Made by a program: the position numbers and the translations under genes. Positions 1-11,278 of a stretch of 64,000 nucleotides of DNA are shown piece after piece. Numbering within the stretch: position 1 is the first letter of the stretch; each line of letters begins with the position of its first letter. Where the stretch lies: positions 2,778,001 to 2,842,000 of the forward strand of contig BSBN01001363.1 in NCBI GenBank assembly GCA_027924645.1, given 5' to 3'. The notes below the pieces were generated by a model. That model worked only from the letters and a program-made list of their open reading frames with translations, had not been told where the DNA came from and did no database searches. Source of the stretch: Cunninghamia lanceolata (lineage: Eukaryota; Streptophyta; Pinopsida; Cupressales; Cupressaceae).

Positions 1-227
1 GAGTCCTACTCCGGAACAAAACATTGATTAACAGGAGAATATGGACATGGACTCTTTGCAACAAAGTCAAGGAGGATATCTGAGAGGGCAAGAGACACTG
101 TAGATGTCCAAGTTGGTTATGGCAAACAACAAATTGCAGATGGGTTTGAACTCCTTCAAGGTCTAGTCAATCACCTGTTCAAAAATTCAAGCTAGTATTT
201 ATTGTTCAGGCCAAGGCACGGGAAGAG

Positions 228-737
228 ATGATGAAATCACATGACCAAGATAGTAAATTGATCAATGATGCATCCATCATTCTGGAAAAGTTGATGTCAA
301 CATTTCAAAAGGATACCTCGTCATCCTCTGCTCATTATCTCAAGGAGCTATTGAACTTTGTAAGTACACATTTTAAGTCTTTTAAAAAATTTGCAGAAGC
401 AAAAGTTAGAAAAGAAATTGATGAAAGGAGACTGGTTGAGTTAAATACTATGATAGCTCGAGACAAAACTCTGTTAGACAATGGAATTAAGGGAATACAA
501 GATGCCATTGAAGAAGCCAGTAAAATATACAAATTTTGTCTATCTTCACCAAAAATTACAAAGGAATTAGATGATAAGATCAAAGACTTGGAACTCAAAT
601 TGCTCAATATCTCTAAAACATATAATCCAATAGTTGGGTCAATAAATGCCAAAGAAACACAAGTTGCAAATATTCATAATGATTTGAACACTCTGATGAA
701 GAAAAGGGAGAAATCAAAGACAAGTTGTGCTAGCTAA
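228..737 (+). CDS. Coiled-coil retroelement ORF of unknown function, probably a broken copy
   Basis: The ORF encodes a 169-residue, highly charged, Lys/Glu/Asp-rich, helix-predicted protein with no Cys/His zinc knuckle and no catalytic motif. Heptad-like Leu/Ile spacing is clear around residues 85-155 (for example LDDKIKDLELKLLNISK). Translatable sequence both upstream (about 60-227) and downstream (738-900, with several stops) suggests that this is the open part of a longer decayed ORF and not a complete gene. It lies about 450 bp before the 3' LTR, where plant LTR elements sometimes carry an extra ORF after pol. It could also be a gag-like structural protein. I recognise no family, and no function is assigned. 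Confidence 0.4.
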   Translation: MMKSHDQDSKLINDASIILEKLMSTFQKDTSSSSAHYLKELLNFVSTHFKSFKKFAEAKVRKEIDERRLVELNTMIARDKTLLDNGIKGIQDAIEEASKIYKFCLSSPKITKELDDKIKDLELKLLNISKTYNPIVGSINAKETQVANIHNDLNTLMKKREKSKTSCAS

Positions 738-1065
738 AAGGACTAATAAGTCTAAAAATTGATTCCAAGATCAATTTGGCAGAAGAGGCCTTGAAATCTC
801 AAGCACTAATTGATACACCATCAGATCTCTAGAAGGCAGAGAAGTTAGTATTTCTAATGAATGTCCACATCCATATTGTAGAAAGTGCAAGAAATAGATG
901 GAACAGAGAGATAGCCTTGATAAAGACTATCTATAGTGACATTTTGCCTTCAGTCACAAATTGAGAAGAAGATTGTATTTGTATAATATGAGGCAGAGTA
1001 CACAATTTTTTGGAGTTCTTTTGAAAAAATTTGGGTTCTTGATCACACTCGTTGCCATTGATGTC

Positions 1066-1196
1066 AAAGGGGGAGAAGAAAATAAGTGAAAAATGGATAA
1101 ACATCTCAGGGGGAGTAGGAGAATGAAGTGTATATAGTAAGGGGGAGCAGTCGAGCATTTTTCACTAAGTGTTGCCATCAATGCCAAAGGGGGAGA
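1066..1196 (+). promoter_or_regulatory. Cluster of four polypurine tracts, the last being the likely plus-strand primer
   Basis: AGGGGGAG-type tracts occur at 1066-1080, 1108-1115, 1139-1150 and 1186-1196. The last one abuts the LTR start at 1201 and is the likely functional polypurine tract. The 26 bp ending in the first tract (1051-1076) and in the last tract (1171-1196) are near-identical, so the tract and its upstream sequence are duplicated 120 bp apart. Confidence 0.6.
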
Positions 1197-1200
1197 TTTT

Positions 1201-2729
1201 TGGCAAGAGACACTGCTCCAATATGGACTTGTATGTTATCATTGATGACAACAATGGTAACAAGGCTCAGAGATCTTATCAGCATGACAAGAAGACATAA
1301 CTCTGGAAGGTTAGATTGGAATTCAAGTCTGGTTGGCAAAAATGGATAAGTATGGGCATTCACAGAGTAGAGGACAGTAAGTGGGTCAGTATTCTTCTGT
1401 AGATGATGATCTGGAAATGCGGTTCAGGTATGATGTTCTTAATTGTTTGATGGTGTTATTCTCTAGAGATTAAGTCCTGACTTCCTTCGGAAGTCCTTTG
1501 GAAGAATTATCTAAATCTAGGTGAACAGAGGTATAGCAGAGACAGTGAACATGGCACATTGTAATGGTCCGCATTCCTCCATAGGTGAATATTTTGTTAT
1601 GCGGTTTTAAGGTGTTGTAAACACTTGTATGAAGTGTCTAATTCTAGAGTTGTGGGATCTGAGGTCCACTAGAAAGATAGTTGCAAGCTACTGAGTATCG
1701 GTATAATGTTTGACAGAGACAGAGTCTGAGTTCTGATACTCTGCATTCCCCTGCAAGATGATATCATGCCTTGTGGTTCTGAGGGTAAGATTGGGAATGT
1801 GTGAAGAGTCCTTGATATGATTTTGAAAGTGTTCTGTGATCTGCAGTAAAAGTTGTAAGTCAACAGATGAACCCGATAAGCATGCTCTTAAGGAACAACC
1901 CGACTGGTATGATAAATCATTGTGCGGAGAAGAGTTAGTCTGTGAAGGATCTATTTAAGTAATTGAATGATTAGATTTGACCTATATGAACATGTTTGGG
2001 AAAAGATTTGGGTCCGCATAACTATAGTGCATTGGATTGAGCTGACAAGCTACATCTTTCTATGTACACGTTTCACTTCTTGGATGCCGACCTGATTATG
2101 GATCAAATCATGATGCGAATATATAAGAGCACTGAATTTTGGTTGAGGTTGAGCATGTGTGTGGATTTGATGTGCGTACAAATAGTAGAGAAGAATTAGA
2201 AGATCAGCAGTAATGAAGACTTGGGATTCAGAATTTAGTTGCTAAATGACTGCACCCTGGCATAATGATATATGCTTATGTATTATTCAGATTTCATGTG
2301 CAATTTGCTTTGTGCTTGGTAGTGAGCTTTCTTCATCAAGGAAGTGAGCCTCCAATAGGGTTTAATAGCCCTCAAGGTTTAATAGACCTTATTGTAATCT
2401 TTCTAGGTTTAGGTTTTGAGGTAGTGAGCCTGCTAAACCTAGTTGTACTTCATGGCAGTGAGCCAGCATGTTCTAGGCCCATGGAGTGACCAAGCCTGAA
2501 CATCATTATTTGTAAAGATTGCAATATATATTTGAGAGCTAATCCTCTATGTAGTTTTTCCCTCTTTGGGTTTTCCACGTAAAAATCTTGGTGTCCATGT
2601 GTCATGCTTCTATGGTTGTTATTCATTTGCATGTTGTGCTCTTGTTTAATTAATTCTGGGAAATGGTTAAAAGAAAAAGTTTATAGAACACTGATTGATC
2701 CCCCCTCTGAGTGTTCCTAATATTCAACA
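1201..2729 (+). repeat. 3' LTR (about 1.53 kb)
   Basis: It starts TGGCAAGAGAC directly after the polypurine tract and ends ...TATTCAACA. The pyrimidine-rich stretch GATCCCCCCTCTGAGTG just before the end is typical of plant LTR 3' ends. A TATA box lies at 2120-2127. The right border falls exactly where a minus-strand integrase reading frame resumes (2730), so the element was inserted into an older gypsy copy. The 5' LTR is outside the window, so target-site duplication cannot be checked. Confidence 0.65.
2120..2127 (+). promoter_or_regulatory. Putative LTR TATA box
   Basis: TATATAAG in a locally less AT-rich context, about 0.92 kb into the LTR. Its position inside the LTR fits the U3 promoter of an LTR retrotransposon. 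Confidence 0.4.
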
Positions 2730-3740
2730 TACCAAACTTGCTTATTAAGCCTTCAATGAAGTCGATAATCACTACCTCATTGGATTCCTTTAGAGGAACA
2801 ACTTCAACCTGTCTAGTGAAGTAGTTTGTGGCTATCAATACGAACTTATGTCCAATGTACATGGATGGAACTGATCATTCATATGAAGTCTAGTCCCCAT
2901 ATGGAAAAATGTTGATTTGATGGAATGGACTTTAAGGGGAGTGGCACTCTCTTCTTTTCACAAAAGTAGAATTGGCAATTGTGATAATTCCTTATCTAAT
3001 TATGGGTGTTTGTTAACATCTAGGGCCAAAAGTATCCATGTCTCATTATATTAGTAGCTATGGTTTTAACTAAATAGTTTCCACCTAAAAACCCTTGTTG
3101 GAATTCCCTAAGAAGCGCTAAAGTCCTTTCCTCCTCTACACAACTTAATAGTATCCCATCAAAATTTCTTCTAAAGAGGATGTCGTAAATTAGTTTGTAT
3201 GGAAATTCTTGTAGCATGTATGCTCTTATTTTGGTTGGGTTCAAATTACCAAGAAACTGTCTTGTTTGTATAAATTTAATTCTATCTTACACCCATCCTA
3301 CTTATTGTTGTACTCCAATAGTTAGACAAGCATCTATTTGTTGTTCTTATATTTCTTCTAAATCCTTAGGAATAAGTACATCCTCAGCAATGTGTTGTAA
3401 AAGAGGCCTTCCTTCACTTGCCTCATAGCTTTTATATTTATATCATACTCAAGGATCTTGGTTATCTAAATTGCTATATTTTCACTAAATTCTCCCATTG
3501 AAGATATATTCTCTTATGCTTGGATGGATGACCATGGCAGTAATCTTGCTATAAAAAATCAAATGTCTAAACTTTTTCAGTTTGTTTACCAACATGTTTA
3601 TTTTTCCATGAAAGTATATTTTACCTCTATCCCTTAATGTTTGACTAAAAAATGCAATAGGATACTCATTAGTATTGTTCCCTTACAAATGTACACCTCA
3701 TTATATCAAATGTGTGCCTCTTTTCATAGGTTCCCTTACA
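2730..3740 (-). pseudogene. Ty3/gypsy RNase H-integrase relic
   Basis: Reading down the minus strand, 3740-3440 gives an RNase H C-terminal half (NEYPIAFFSQTLRDRGKIYF and a following YSKITAMV segment). Then 3440-3020 gives the linker and integrase N-terminal zinc-binding region (NPTKIRAYMLQEF, LFRRNFDGILLSCVEEE, LLREFQQGFLGG, RHGYFWP). 2862-2730 gives the integrase core (GHKFVLIATNYFTRQVEVV, PLKESNEVVIIDFIEGLISK). Several stops and frameshifts separate these blocks. The core is cut by the LTR ending at 2729, just after the LISKFG segment. The element would have been in minus orientation. It is inactive and old. Confidence 0.75.
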
Positions 3741-4456
3741 ACACACGTCTTTTAAAACTTTAGCCTTCTCAATTTGCCATTAACCATTTGCCAACATCTA
3801 AGCTCTAAAATAATTATCTATAATATTATGTTATTTTGATTTTTGCTTCTTCCACCTTTGTCTATACCTCCCATTTCACTTAATTAAGAGTGATCTCCAA
3901 AGCTAGAAAAAGAAAAGAAGGTATCATGCTAGTCTATTGAGAATATACATGCCACAACATCTATATCCTCAACATCTTGGACTCCTTGTATCCTAAGCAT
4001 GGGATCAATTCATTTGCACTCATATTTTGTTAGAGTTGTTTATTTTCATAAAATAGATAAATTAAACTTTACATTGCTCTAGAATTACAGCATTTAACTA
4101 CAATCTCTAGACTTGGTGTAGAAAATAAAATCATTAGATTAGTTGTATAATTGCAGATCTTCACATCTAAATAATAGTCTCTTAAATAATAGTATAAAAC
4201 GAGCACCCACATTCAACTAAATAATCACCAAAATGATTCAAAGATCAAATAATCACAAAACAAGAGCAACAAAGTTTTATCTTCTAGGCAAATGAAAAAA
4301 TTAACAAATTCTATATTTGCTTTTATCTTATAACAATCATTGTAGAAAAAAGAAAATAAAACATTGATTACTTTTTATTTACATTTCTCTATCTTAGTTT
4401 AGATTATGTTGGTCATATACAATCTTATAAAATTCATGAAAAAGAACGAAACATCA
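3741..4456. other. AT-rich intergenic DNA, no feature recognised
   Basis: The 700 bp is AT-rich with no ORF of interest, no clear tandem repeat and no LTR border. It separates the gypsy relic from the LINE 3' end. Confidence 0.6.
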
Positions 4457-6302
4457 ATTTTTGATATTGGTAAGCTATAAACAAGGGTGCAAATCCCTAT
4501 TACAAAAGTCATACAGACAACAAAATAGGGCAGTGGCCACAAACAACCAAAAACAACCAACTAACAAAAAACTATCATACTAGTAAGATAAGAGTATCAA
4601 TACCAAAAACAACAACAGAAACAAAAACTACTTAAGTAGCTCATTCCAATCTTCCTTGAGAAACACCAGAAGTTCCTCCTTGCCAGTAGTTTTGCCATCC
4701 TTGTCAATGTGTTCATTTTGAGCATCCTACAAAATAACCAACGATGTGGCAGCATGATGGATAACTTTCGAACAAACTGTAGCAAGCATTTTCACTTTGT
4801 TCTCCATAGAGAGCAACCTCTTCTTAATATCATCCAGCTCCATATTAAGCTGACCACAATCATCATAGTTCCTACCACGAGCAACTTCCTTCTCAAGGGT
4901 TTCCAACATCTCAACTTCCTCTTGCTCAGTTTCATAATAGGAGTTGTTTAACTCCTCAAAATGACTAGCACCCTCTTGCTCCTCAGTTTGTTCAAGTGTT
5001 GTCTTAACCACTTTGACTTCCACCTCGTCCTCCAGGTCCAAGGCCGAGGAATAATCCACAATTTTCAAAATGAGTGTTTTGCCCCCTGCCAATCTGCTCG
5101 ACCTATGAATACTCAGCCTCCTCACAATACTCTCTTTTATCTCAACATCTTTATCGTTCTCCGCAACATCAACCCCTTGCTCTTGAAGATCAATATCCCC
5201 CTTGTCCACCACCGGATCACCCAGATTCTCACCACCAGCAATTTTTTGCCTTTCTTTTTACTAACCTCCCCAGGAACAAGTTGATCCTCGAGTCTCCCTT
5301 TCCTCTTTTTTCCACTAGAATGTTAAGGGTTGTTCTTCAAGCCACACAAACCCTCAACAACCACCTTCTAGGATTGCCCGGGGACCCAGTTGCCCCCTGA
5401 AGGGGTAGTCGAGTCGGCTGGGCCCTGCAAGGTAGGGTTAGTATTTTGGGGGTCCAAAGGGGTTTTGGTGCCTTTTTTCTTGTTGGACCGGGATCCAGGA
5501 TTAATAGCAAGCTAAGCCTTATGGTTGTGGGAGGGCCCAGTAGGGCTATGGAGATCTTTGATAATGGGGCTATTGACCTTGCTTTTACTAGGGCTGCCAT
5601 ACTTAACAATCAAGGGAATGTTATCATCTGAGTCATTATCATTGCTTTCATCAAGACACGTTATAGGCTTACCGGGACATAAGGCCAAGTGGAAATAGAA
5701 CAGGCAAAGGATCAAGTCTTCATGGAGCGAGATAGCGACAACAACAGGGTTACCTTCATGGGTCTTCTTAGTAGCCTTAACAAAAGACTCTAAAGACGAT
5801 AAGAGATAAAAAGGAAAATTCACCAAAACTTTATGCCTAAACTAATTTAATAGGACAAAATGATAATGATAGTAGCACTTGAACCTGCCCTCCCAGGTGA
5901 TATAGTTCATGATGAGATAGTAGACTCTATCTCAAGGGTTGACGAGGTTTTTCCTTTCAAAGTGGCCCTGCATACGGACATGCGACTCCCCCTCTTTGAA
6001 GAATTTCCTCATACGTTCAAGGTCATGCACTTTGGTTTGTTTCCTCAACTTTTTTGCATCACAACACAATTTCGGTGCTTTGGCGATAGTTTCTTCAGTC
6101 ACTTCGAACTAAACACCACCAACCTAGACTTTACATTCCTCATCCCATGACAAGGCAAACTGGACTGAGAGATTTTCATCAAAACTGTTTAAACATCCCA
6201 AGAACGGTGTGATTCCTCCCTCGTAACATATACTCCACAGCTTGGTAAGTTTTTTAGAGCTTAGTTTTCTCACGAGCACTCTGCAATAGTTTTCCTGCTC
6301 AT
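4457..6302 (-). mobile_element. LINE copy A, 3' part: ORF3 plus 3' UTR
   Basis: On the minus strand this runs from an ORF start at 6302 to a 3' end near 4457. The 3' UTR (4457-4627) is T-rich and ends with ACCCTTGTTTATAGCTTACC, then AATATCAAAAA. The same ending is found in LINE copy B near 28026. The piece begins exactly at the start of the third ORF, and beyond 6302 the same LINE type continues in the opposite orientation (6303 to about 8150). Together they look like one inverted insertion. Confidence 0.65.
4628..6302 (-). pseudogene. LINE-associated ORF3, copy A (unknown protein, decayed)
   Basis: The reading frame starts MSRKTIAE at 6302 and ends NELLK-stop at 4628, with several frameshifts and stops. 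Conserved blocks shared with copies B and C, in order, are: LWSICYEGGITPFLGCL (about 6210-6240), a VGGV-x-FEV block, a RVYYLIMNYITWEGRFKCYY block (about 5900), VNFPFYLLSSLESFVK (about 5780), an acidic Ser/Asp-rich stretch (DESNDNDSDDN), a KIVDYSSALDLEDEVEV block (about 5030), and a C-terminal helix MENKVKMLATVCSKVIHHAA (about 4780). The longest open pieces are 5826-5512 and 5212-4727. No known catalytic motif is visible. The middle is acidic and low-complexity; the C-terminus is helical. Function is unknown; a nucleic-acid-binding or structural role is possible but unsupported. Confidence 0.6.
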
Positions 6303-8150
6303 GTGAATTTCAATTTGTCTATTGCAGTAAGAGACCCGAGGGACCCCTGCCCCCTCTCCTTTCCCCCTTGGTATGGATCAACCTTGGGAAAGGCTCGGGC
6401 TTCTTTTCTGAACTCGTGGCTCAGGATGGGGCTTCGGTTTCCAAGGCTTGGAAAAATGCCCTCATGGGGGATTTTGACCATGATTTTCAGAGGGTTCTCC
6501 CTCAACTTCTGGAAACAAAGGAAGGTTGGCCGCTTAAACTCCCAGATATTGTCATGAAGAGAATAGTTTCCTCTATGAAGCAGGCTCTTGTGGGTAAGTT
6601 CTTCTCCTTCAAACCTAATATAGATCTGGTTAGGGGATGGGTCGCTGCTAAATGGAAGGCGGAATGTTTCTTTTAAAGTTCATAGCTAGAGATGACCTCT
6701 ATGTTGTCCTTGTTGGGGGAGCTTGGATGTACGGGAAGCATAGTCTCTCGCTCTACAAATGGAAGCTGAGATTTGATGTTGTTGTAGATCTTAATAGAAC
6801 TGCTCCTGTCTGGGTTGAATCCTAGGTCTCCCATTGGAATATTGGGATGAGGAAGTCTTCATCTAGACAGTAAACACCTTTGGCCACTTTGTTACTCTTG
6901 ATAACACTACAAAGAATAAATCTAGGTTAGTATTTGCTCGCTTTTATGTTAGTGTTGATATTAATAAAACCCTTCCCAACTCCATTACTTTGGTGTCCAA
7001 ATTTGGTCAGTGGATTCAACCTATCCAATACAAGAACTCCACTATTTTCTGTCAAAACTGCAACAAAAAGGGCCACCTGATAACCCAATGCAAAGTCAAT
7101 AATATCCCCATGGCCTTAGAAAAATAGAACAACGGAGAAGAAGAAGAGGAATACCCTTTTAAGGAGGACATTCTGAATATTATCAACACTCCTCAAAAAA
7201 AGGTGGAAGATCAGGAGGAGGAACAAGACATAATCTTTTCTTAGGATGTGGAGAAAGATATATCCACACCTAGGAGTGGGAATCTTGTGTCCTCTCCCTT
7301 GGAGCCTATTCAGAAGGAGCACTCTTGTTCACATCTCATTGTGAGGACCCCCTCGTAGAGCAATGATATGGAGGAAGGGTAGATTCACCAGGAAGCTAAC
7401 CCCAATATGGAAGCTCCAAAAGGGAGTGTGTTGATGTCCATAGTAGGAAATGGTAATGACTCTATATTCAAAATGATTGGAAGTCCACTCAAAGTTAAAG
7501 GAATCAACATTAAGATGGAAGTGTTCTCTTCCCCAAGAAACAAAGCCCTCAACTTAACCCCTGGCATGGCAACTAGAAAAAATAATGACACAGACTTTAA
7601 AGGTTGGACCACAACCAAAAATAAGGGCATAGGTTAAGGAAAGAAGACTATTGATGTAGGGGTAGACTCCAAAGCTGGTAGACCTACAGAAAGCTGTCAA
7701 TAAAGATATTGCTACGGGTAGATAGAGGACTCTGGAGATTGGCTCCAAGAAAGTCCCAAATAAATGAGGATTTTTTCATGGAATATTAGGGGGCTTAATA
7801 GTCCAGGCCACAATTAGTTCCTGGTCAAGAGCTACATTTATGATAATAAAGTTGATATTATGCTTCTGCAGGAAGTCAAAATGAAGGCTAAAGGTTTTCA
7901 GACAATTGCTGAAGTATTGTCACCATGTGGAATAGTAAGACTGTTAAAGGGAGTCTCATTGCTAAATGTAGTCTCAGAAGAACTCATGGAATTTAGTCAA
8001 TATTTATGCCCCTAATCAAAGAATCTCTAGAAGGGAGTTTTGGGATTCTCTCTCCTCTCTTACTGAGAGCAGAAGGAATGATTGCTGGATGTGTTGGCAT
8101 TTCAATTCGTACCTCTGGAATGCGAGTTGGAAACAGACAGCTATGCACAG
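6303..8150 (+). pseudogene. LINE copy A, inverted 5' part: ORF1 (zinc knuckle) and start of ORF2 (endonuclease)
   Basis: ORF1 (6303 to about 7750) carries a DUF4283-like nucleic-acid-binding region (open at 6368-6676: VKRIVSS-type helix, LVGKFFSFKPNIDLVRGW, later LYVVLVGGAWMYGKH and NRTAPVWV in other frames). It then has a CX2CX4HX4C zinc knuckle at 7050-7091 and an acidic Glu-rich tail (7120-7260). ORF2 opens at 7764 with MRIFSWNIRGLNSPG, the usual start of the L1-type apurinic-like endonuclease, followed by DNKVDIMLLQEVKMKAKG and LVNIYAPNQRISRREFWDSL. The reading fades near 8130-8150, about where the GDFN motif should be. The frames are broken by many stops. ORF1 binds element RNA and ORF2 endonuclease nicks the target in live relatives; this copy is dead. 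Confidence 0.75.
7050..7091 (+). other. CX2CX4HX4C zinc knuckle in LINE ORF1
   Basis: Translation gives CQNCNKKGHLITQC with all four ligands intact. It sits after the DUF4283-like region and before a Glu-rich tail, as in plant L1 ORF1 proteins. Confidence 0.85.
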
Positions 8151-8279
8151 ATAAACTTCTCTCCTATTGGAAGGGGGAGTTCCCTTCTTGCTGATGTTCG
8201 CTGAAAAGATAAATTTAACTTCGCCTATCTTCTTTTTGATTCTCAGCTGCGAGCACAAGGTTATAAAACTCTAAACGCT

Positions 8280-9031
8280 GCAGAAGAGGTTTTTTCCTTT
8301 TTTAAAACTTCTACTACAACTAAGCATAGACAAACGATGCTTTTAATTTCTTAAGTAAATTCAGAGCAAAGGAAATTAAAAGTGAACAAGGAATGATTGT
8401 TTTAACAAAAACTTAAGCAATTTTCTCCCATATTAACATCACAAAACTTATAGTACTTTAATGACGAAAGCTGAAATGAGAGCTACAAAAGCTACACATC
8501 TGACGATGAAAACTTAATGAATCGAGATAGAATATCAAAGAAAAATAGGCATGAGACTTCTATTCAATATCACAAAGTTGGCACAACTCCAAGACAACAA
8601 TACTACAGCAAAAGGCAGGCATACAACAAGTAATCAAACACCAAAGAACAGGTTACACAAAGTGAACAAACACTTGGAATATCAAGATTTGCAAGCTAAA
8701 ATAGGCACAGCAAATTTGCTATCACAATTACCATTACATACAATGGGCAAGGATGCCCTTATTTATACTAAAATCAAAGGAGTAGGGAACCCTAAAATCT
8801 CCTTGATTAACCCTAACTTGCCAAATCGCAAGCTTTATTACTATTCTAAGACAAAGATACAATAAACAAATGCTTTAAAGCAATCTCCTTTAAAGCAAAG
8901 AAGATTCCAACTATCACAAAGTGATTTCTTTCTAAATATAGAATGGATGAGCTTAGGATGAAAGCAAATGCTTTAAAATAAAAAGCATCTATTTTAAAGC
9001 TGCTTTCTTTTGAAATGCATCCTCATCAACA
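8280..9031 (-). repeat. Probable 3' LTR (about 0.75 kb) of the element holding the 9.0-17.1 kb pseudogene
   Basis: On the minus strand the LTR would start TGTTGATGAGGATGC at 9031, preceded by a purine-rich AAAAAGCAAGAA tract that can act as polypurine primer. It contains a TATA box (8756-8770) followed by transcribed-looking sequence. Its far end is uncertain; TGCAGAAGAGG at 8279 (CA at the minus-strand end) is the best candidate. TTTAAAGC motifs recur at 8870-9000. Confidence 0.45.
8756..8770 (-). promoter_or_regulatory. Putative LTR TATA box (minus strand)
   Basis: Reads AGTATAAATAAGGGC on the minus strand, a good plant TATA match. It lies about 260 bp into the proposed LTR. Confidence 0.45.
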
Positions 9032-9776
9032 TTCTTGCTTTTTGGTGATGTCATCCGTTGATATTCTAGGAAGCAATATCTTCTAAAAAGTGAGTGACTG
9101 CATCTCTGCCAGGAACACTAATACTCTCTAGAATTATATTCTAATTCTCTAACATTTCTTCACCATTTGCAACCATCTAGAGAAATTCATGAACTTCGCC
9201 CACAACCTTGTCGAACTTCACTGTCATTGCAGCAAAACGACCCATCTTGTTGACACTGATATCATCATTAAAATTGCTGTGGACGAGAGTCTGAAACTCT
9301 GCTTGTACTTCCCTGAGATCATACAGGGTACCATCTTCTCTTTCATACGAACACGGGATCTGAGAAACAAAAGATCTGACAAACTTGAGGACATTGACTA
9401 CCTTTTCTTTCCATCCTGTCAACTCTGAAATTATACTGTCATAAGTTTTTACTATGAAAAGATATTGCGCTTTCCAAGTAGAAGTTGTCTTCTTATCATC
9501 AGTTGAGTCAACAGAATCAAGTGCAATATTTAAGTCAGAGATAATGATCTCAAACACCGGTCTATTTTCTATCAAGGTCTGCTGCAACCCCTGGATGCCT
9601 TGGCGTAAATCATGAGCATTGTACTTTAATTGATAAAGCTCTGAAAGTACAACTCTCCCTTTAGTCACAAATTCTTCCACCCAACTATTCATGTGCCTCC
9701 CATAGAGAACCAACTGACTGAACTGTCATTGATCGGCTAGTGATTCCAGATTCGGTGGAAGAAGTAAATCAGCCTG
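9032..9776 (-). pseudogene. C-terminal part of a minus-strand retroelement ORF (unknown family)
   Basis: The open stretch 9713-9177 encodes 178 residues that are helical and coiled-coil-like (SWVEEFVTKGRVVLSEL, DLRQGIQGLQQTLIEN, KVVNVLKFVRSF). Upstream, the same frame continues through one stop (a TGA at the position of an expected Trp in ...SLADQ-stop-QFSQLVLYG) to the gypsy insertion at 9776. It resumes on the far side at 14894. Downstream, the frame goes on through stops (ISVPGRDAVTHFLEDIAS) to the LTR start at 9031. I do not recognise the domain. By position it is the last ORF before a 3' LTR, comparable to the coiled-coil ORF at 228-737. Confidence 0.6.
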
Positions 9777-11253
9777 TGATGCGCCATGGAAAAGGTTGTG
9801 GTGCAGGGCACCTAAGAGCATTTTGATGCATTTTGAGAAGTTATGGTTTTTGTTCAATGTGTTTTCTAATAAGGCTTTTAGCCATTGTTGTTTGGTCCAT
9901 TTTGTATGGTCAAGAGGTTTGGGGTGACTATATAAACCTCAAATCCTTCTTAGTCCATTTGGACCCTAGTTATGCCACTTAGGCCTAGTAGGTCTAATGT
10001 TGGTTTTTTGTTTGTTTTTGAGTCTAATTGGAAATTTTTGTGTTTTGGCATGTTTTAGAGGGAATGGTGGTTGGTTAGGTTCCATTGGACAAGTTGAACC
10101 AATCGACCTCTTTGGGTTATTGCAAAATGTCATAGTGACCAATGTTGTCAATGTTGTCAAATGACACATTTGGTCGGTTGCAACCCATTTTTGGAAGTTG
10201 AATCTGTTTTGACAGTTGAAAACCAACTTGGGTTGAGTTATATTTCTGTCCTCTCACCCCAGAACGGGGAAGGAGATTTTGTATGCAATTTTGGGCACAA
10301 AAATCAAGAATTTGACTATTTTTCTGAAGAAAATGTGTTTCTGTACGGACTGAACTCTTGGTCTAATGTACTTTTTCTGAAACTAGAGTGAGTCTGGGTT
10401 CGAATGCAACTAGTTTGAGGTCTTGAAGTGGTCAGAGTCAAAAGTTATTGAATTTTCTTTCAAAACTGGTCTAGAAACCCTGTTTTCTAGGGCTGTCCCA
10501 CAAATTTGGCCCTAGAATGCATTCCCACCGATGAAATTTCATGCCACTCGGTGAAATGCAGGCTAGGGGTGTATACTACTTGATTCCAAAATCTTTTTTC
10601 TGGGAAAGGCAGTCTTCTATTTTTAAGGTGATGCCCTAGGTCAAATATCTCTATGTATTTGACTGAAATTATGCAATTTGGTGATGTAAATGACAAAACT
10701 CTGATAAGGTGAGTGAATGAATGGTGGTTTTGAGTTGTTTGGGTGTGGTAGAGGCAATCCAAACTCTTGTCCCTAATCTATGACCCCAAATTAGACCACT
10801 TGCTTTGTAACCTAGCCCTAAAGTGATCAATTGGGCCTAGAGACCTAGTGGGTGTTCTGAGTTGCTGGAGTAGAGTTGGACCTGGAGGTTTGGAAGTTTG
10901 TTAGGACCCCTTAAAGGGTATTCAAATCCATCATTTACTTGCCTAGTCATTTAGGGTTTTGTCAAGTTGTGTGGAGAAAATTAGATTTGGAGGGCTAGTA
11001 GCCTCACTAGACCTAGTCAAGGTTAGAGAGTTGAATGAAGTTGGTGATCAAACCAAGTGTTGGTAAGGTGATTGCAGACCTACCTCAAGGTGTGGGAGAA
11101 GCCTTGAAGGCTGAATAGAAATCTAGGCAACAAATCCATAATATACCCTTGAATGTGCCTTTGATTGGTTGGTTGAAGGCTAGGTGAGTGGGTGAGTGGG
11201 CTAAGGAGAACAAACTTATCTTGTGGTTGCTTCCCTTGTGCCACTCTACATCA
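9777..11253 (+). repeat. 5' LTR (1477 bp)
   Basis: It begins TGATG and ends CATCA, a perfect terminal inverted repeat, two bases before a primer-binding site. A TATA box (CTATATAAACC, about 9928-9938) lies near the left end. The last ~790 bp recur at 14105-14893. Confidence 0.8.
9928..9938 (+). promoter_or_regulatory. Putative LTR TATA box
   Basis: CTATATAAACC within the first 170 bp of the LTR. This part is missing from the truncated 3' LTR copy. Confidence 0.4.
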
Positions 11254-11255
11254 GG

Positions 11256-11269
11256 TGGTATTAAAGCCA
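11256..11269 (+). promoter_or_regulatory. Primer-binding site (initiator tRNA-Met type)
   Basis: TGGTATTAAAGCCA lies two bases after the LTR end. It differs at two positions from TGGTATCAGAGCCA, the exact form seen on the minus strand at 60327-60340. Confidence 0.8.
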
Positions 11270-11278
11270 TCAAAAGAG

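Larger units (their letters stand above)
1..1200 (+). mobile_element. 3' internal end of an LTR retrotransposon
   Basis: This is the last part of an element whose 5' end lies left of the window. It holds a 169-codon ORF (228-737), then a stop-ridden continuation (738-1050), then a run of G-rich polypurine tracts that leads straight into an LTR. The tract 1186-1196 followed by TG at 1201 is the usual polypurine-tract/3'-LTR junction. No RT, RNase H or integrase is visible here, so the superfamily cannot be read. The region upstream of 228 (1-227) is also translatable in broken frames that look like the same ORF. Confidence 0.65.

Noticed and set aside
10487..10762. 91-codon minus-strand ORF repeated at 14127-14402
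   Set aside because: It is the same LTR sequence read in antisense in both LTR copies; no coding character.
11192..11278. Upstream in-frame start for Gag
   Set aside because: It lies inside the LTR and across the primer-binding site; the ATG at 11279 after the PBS is the natural start.
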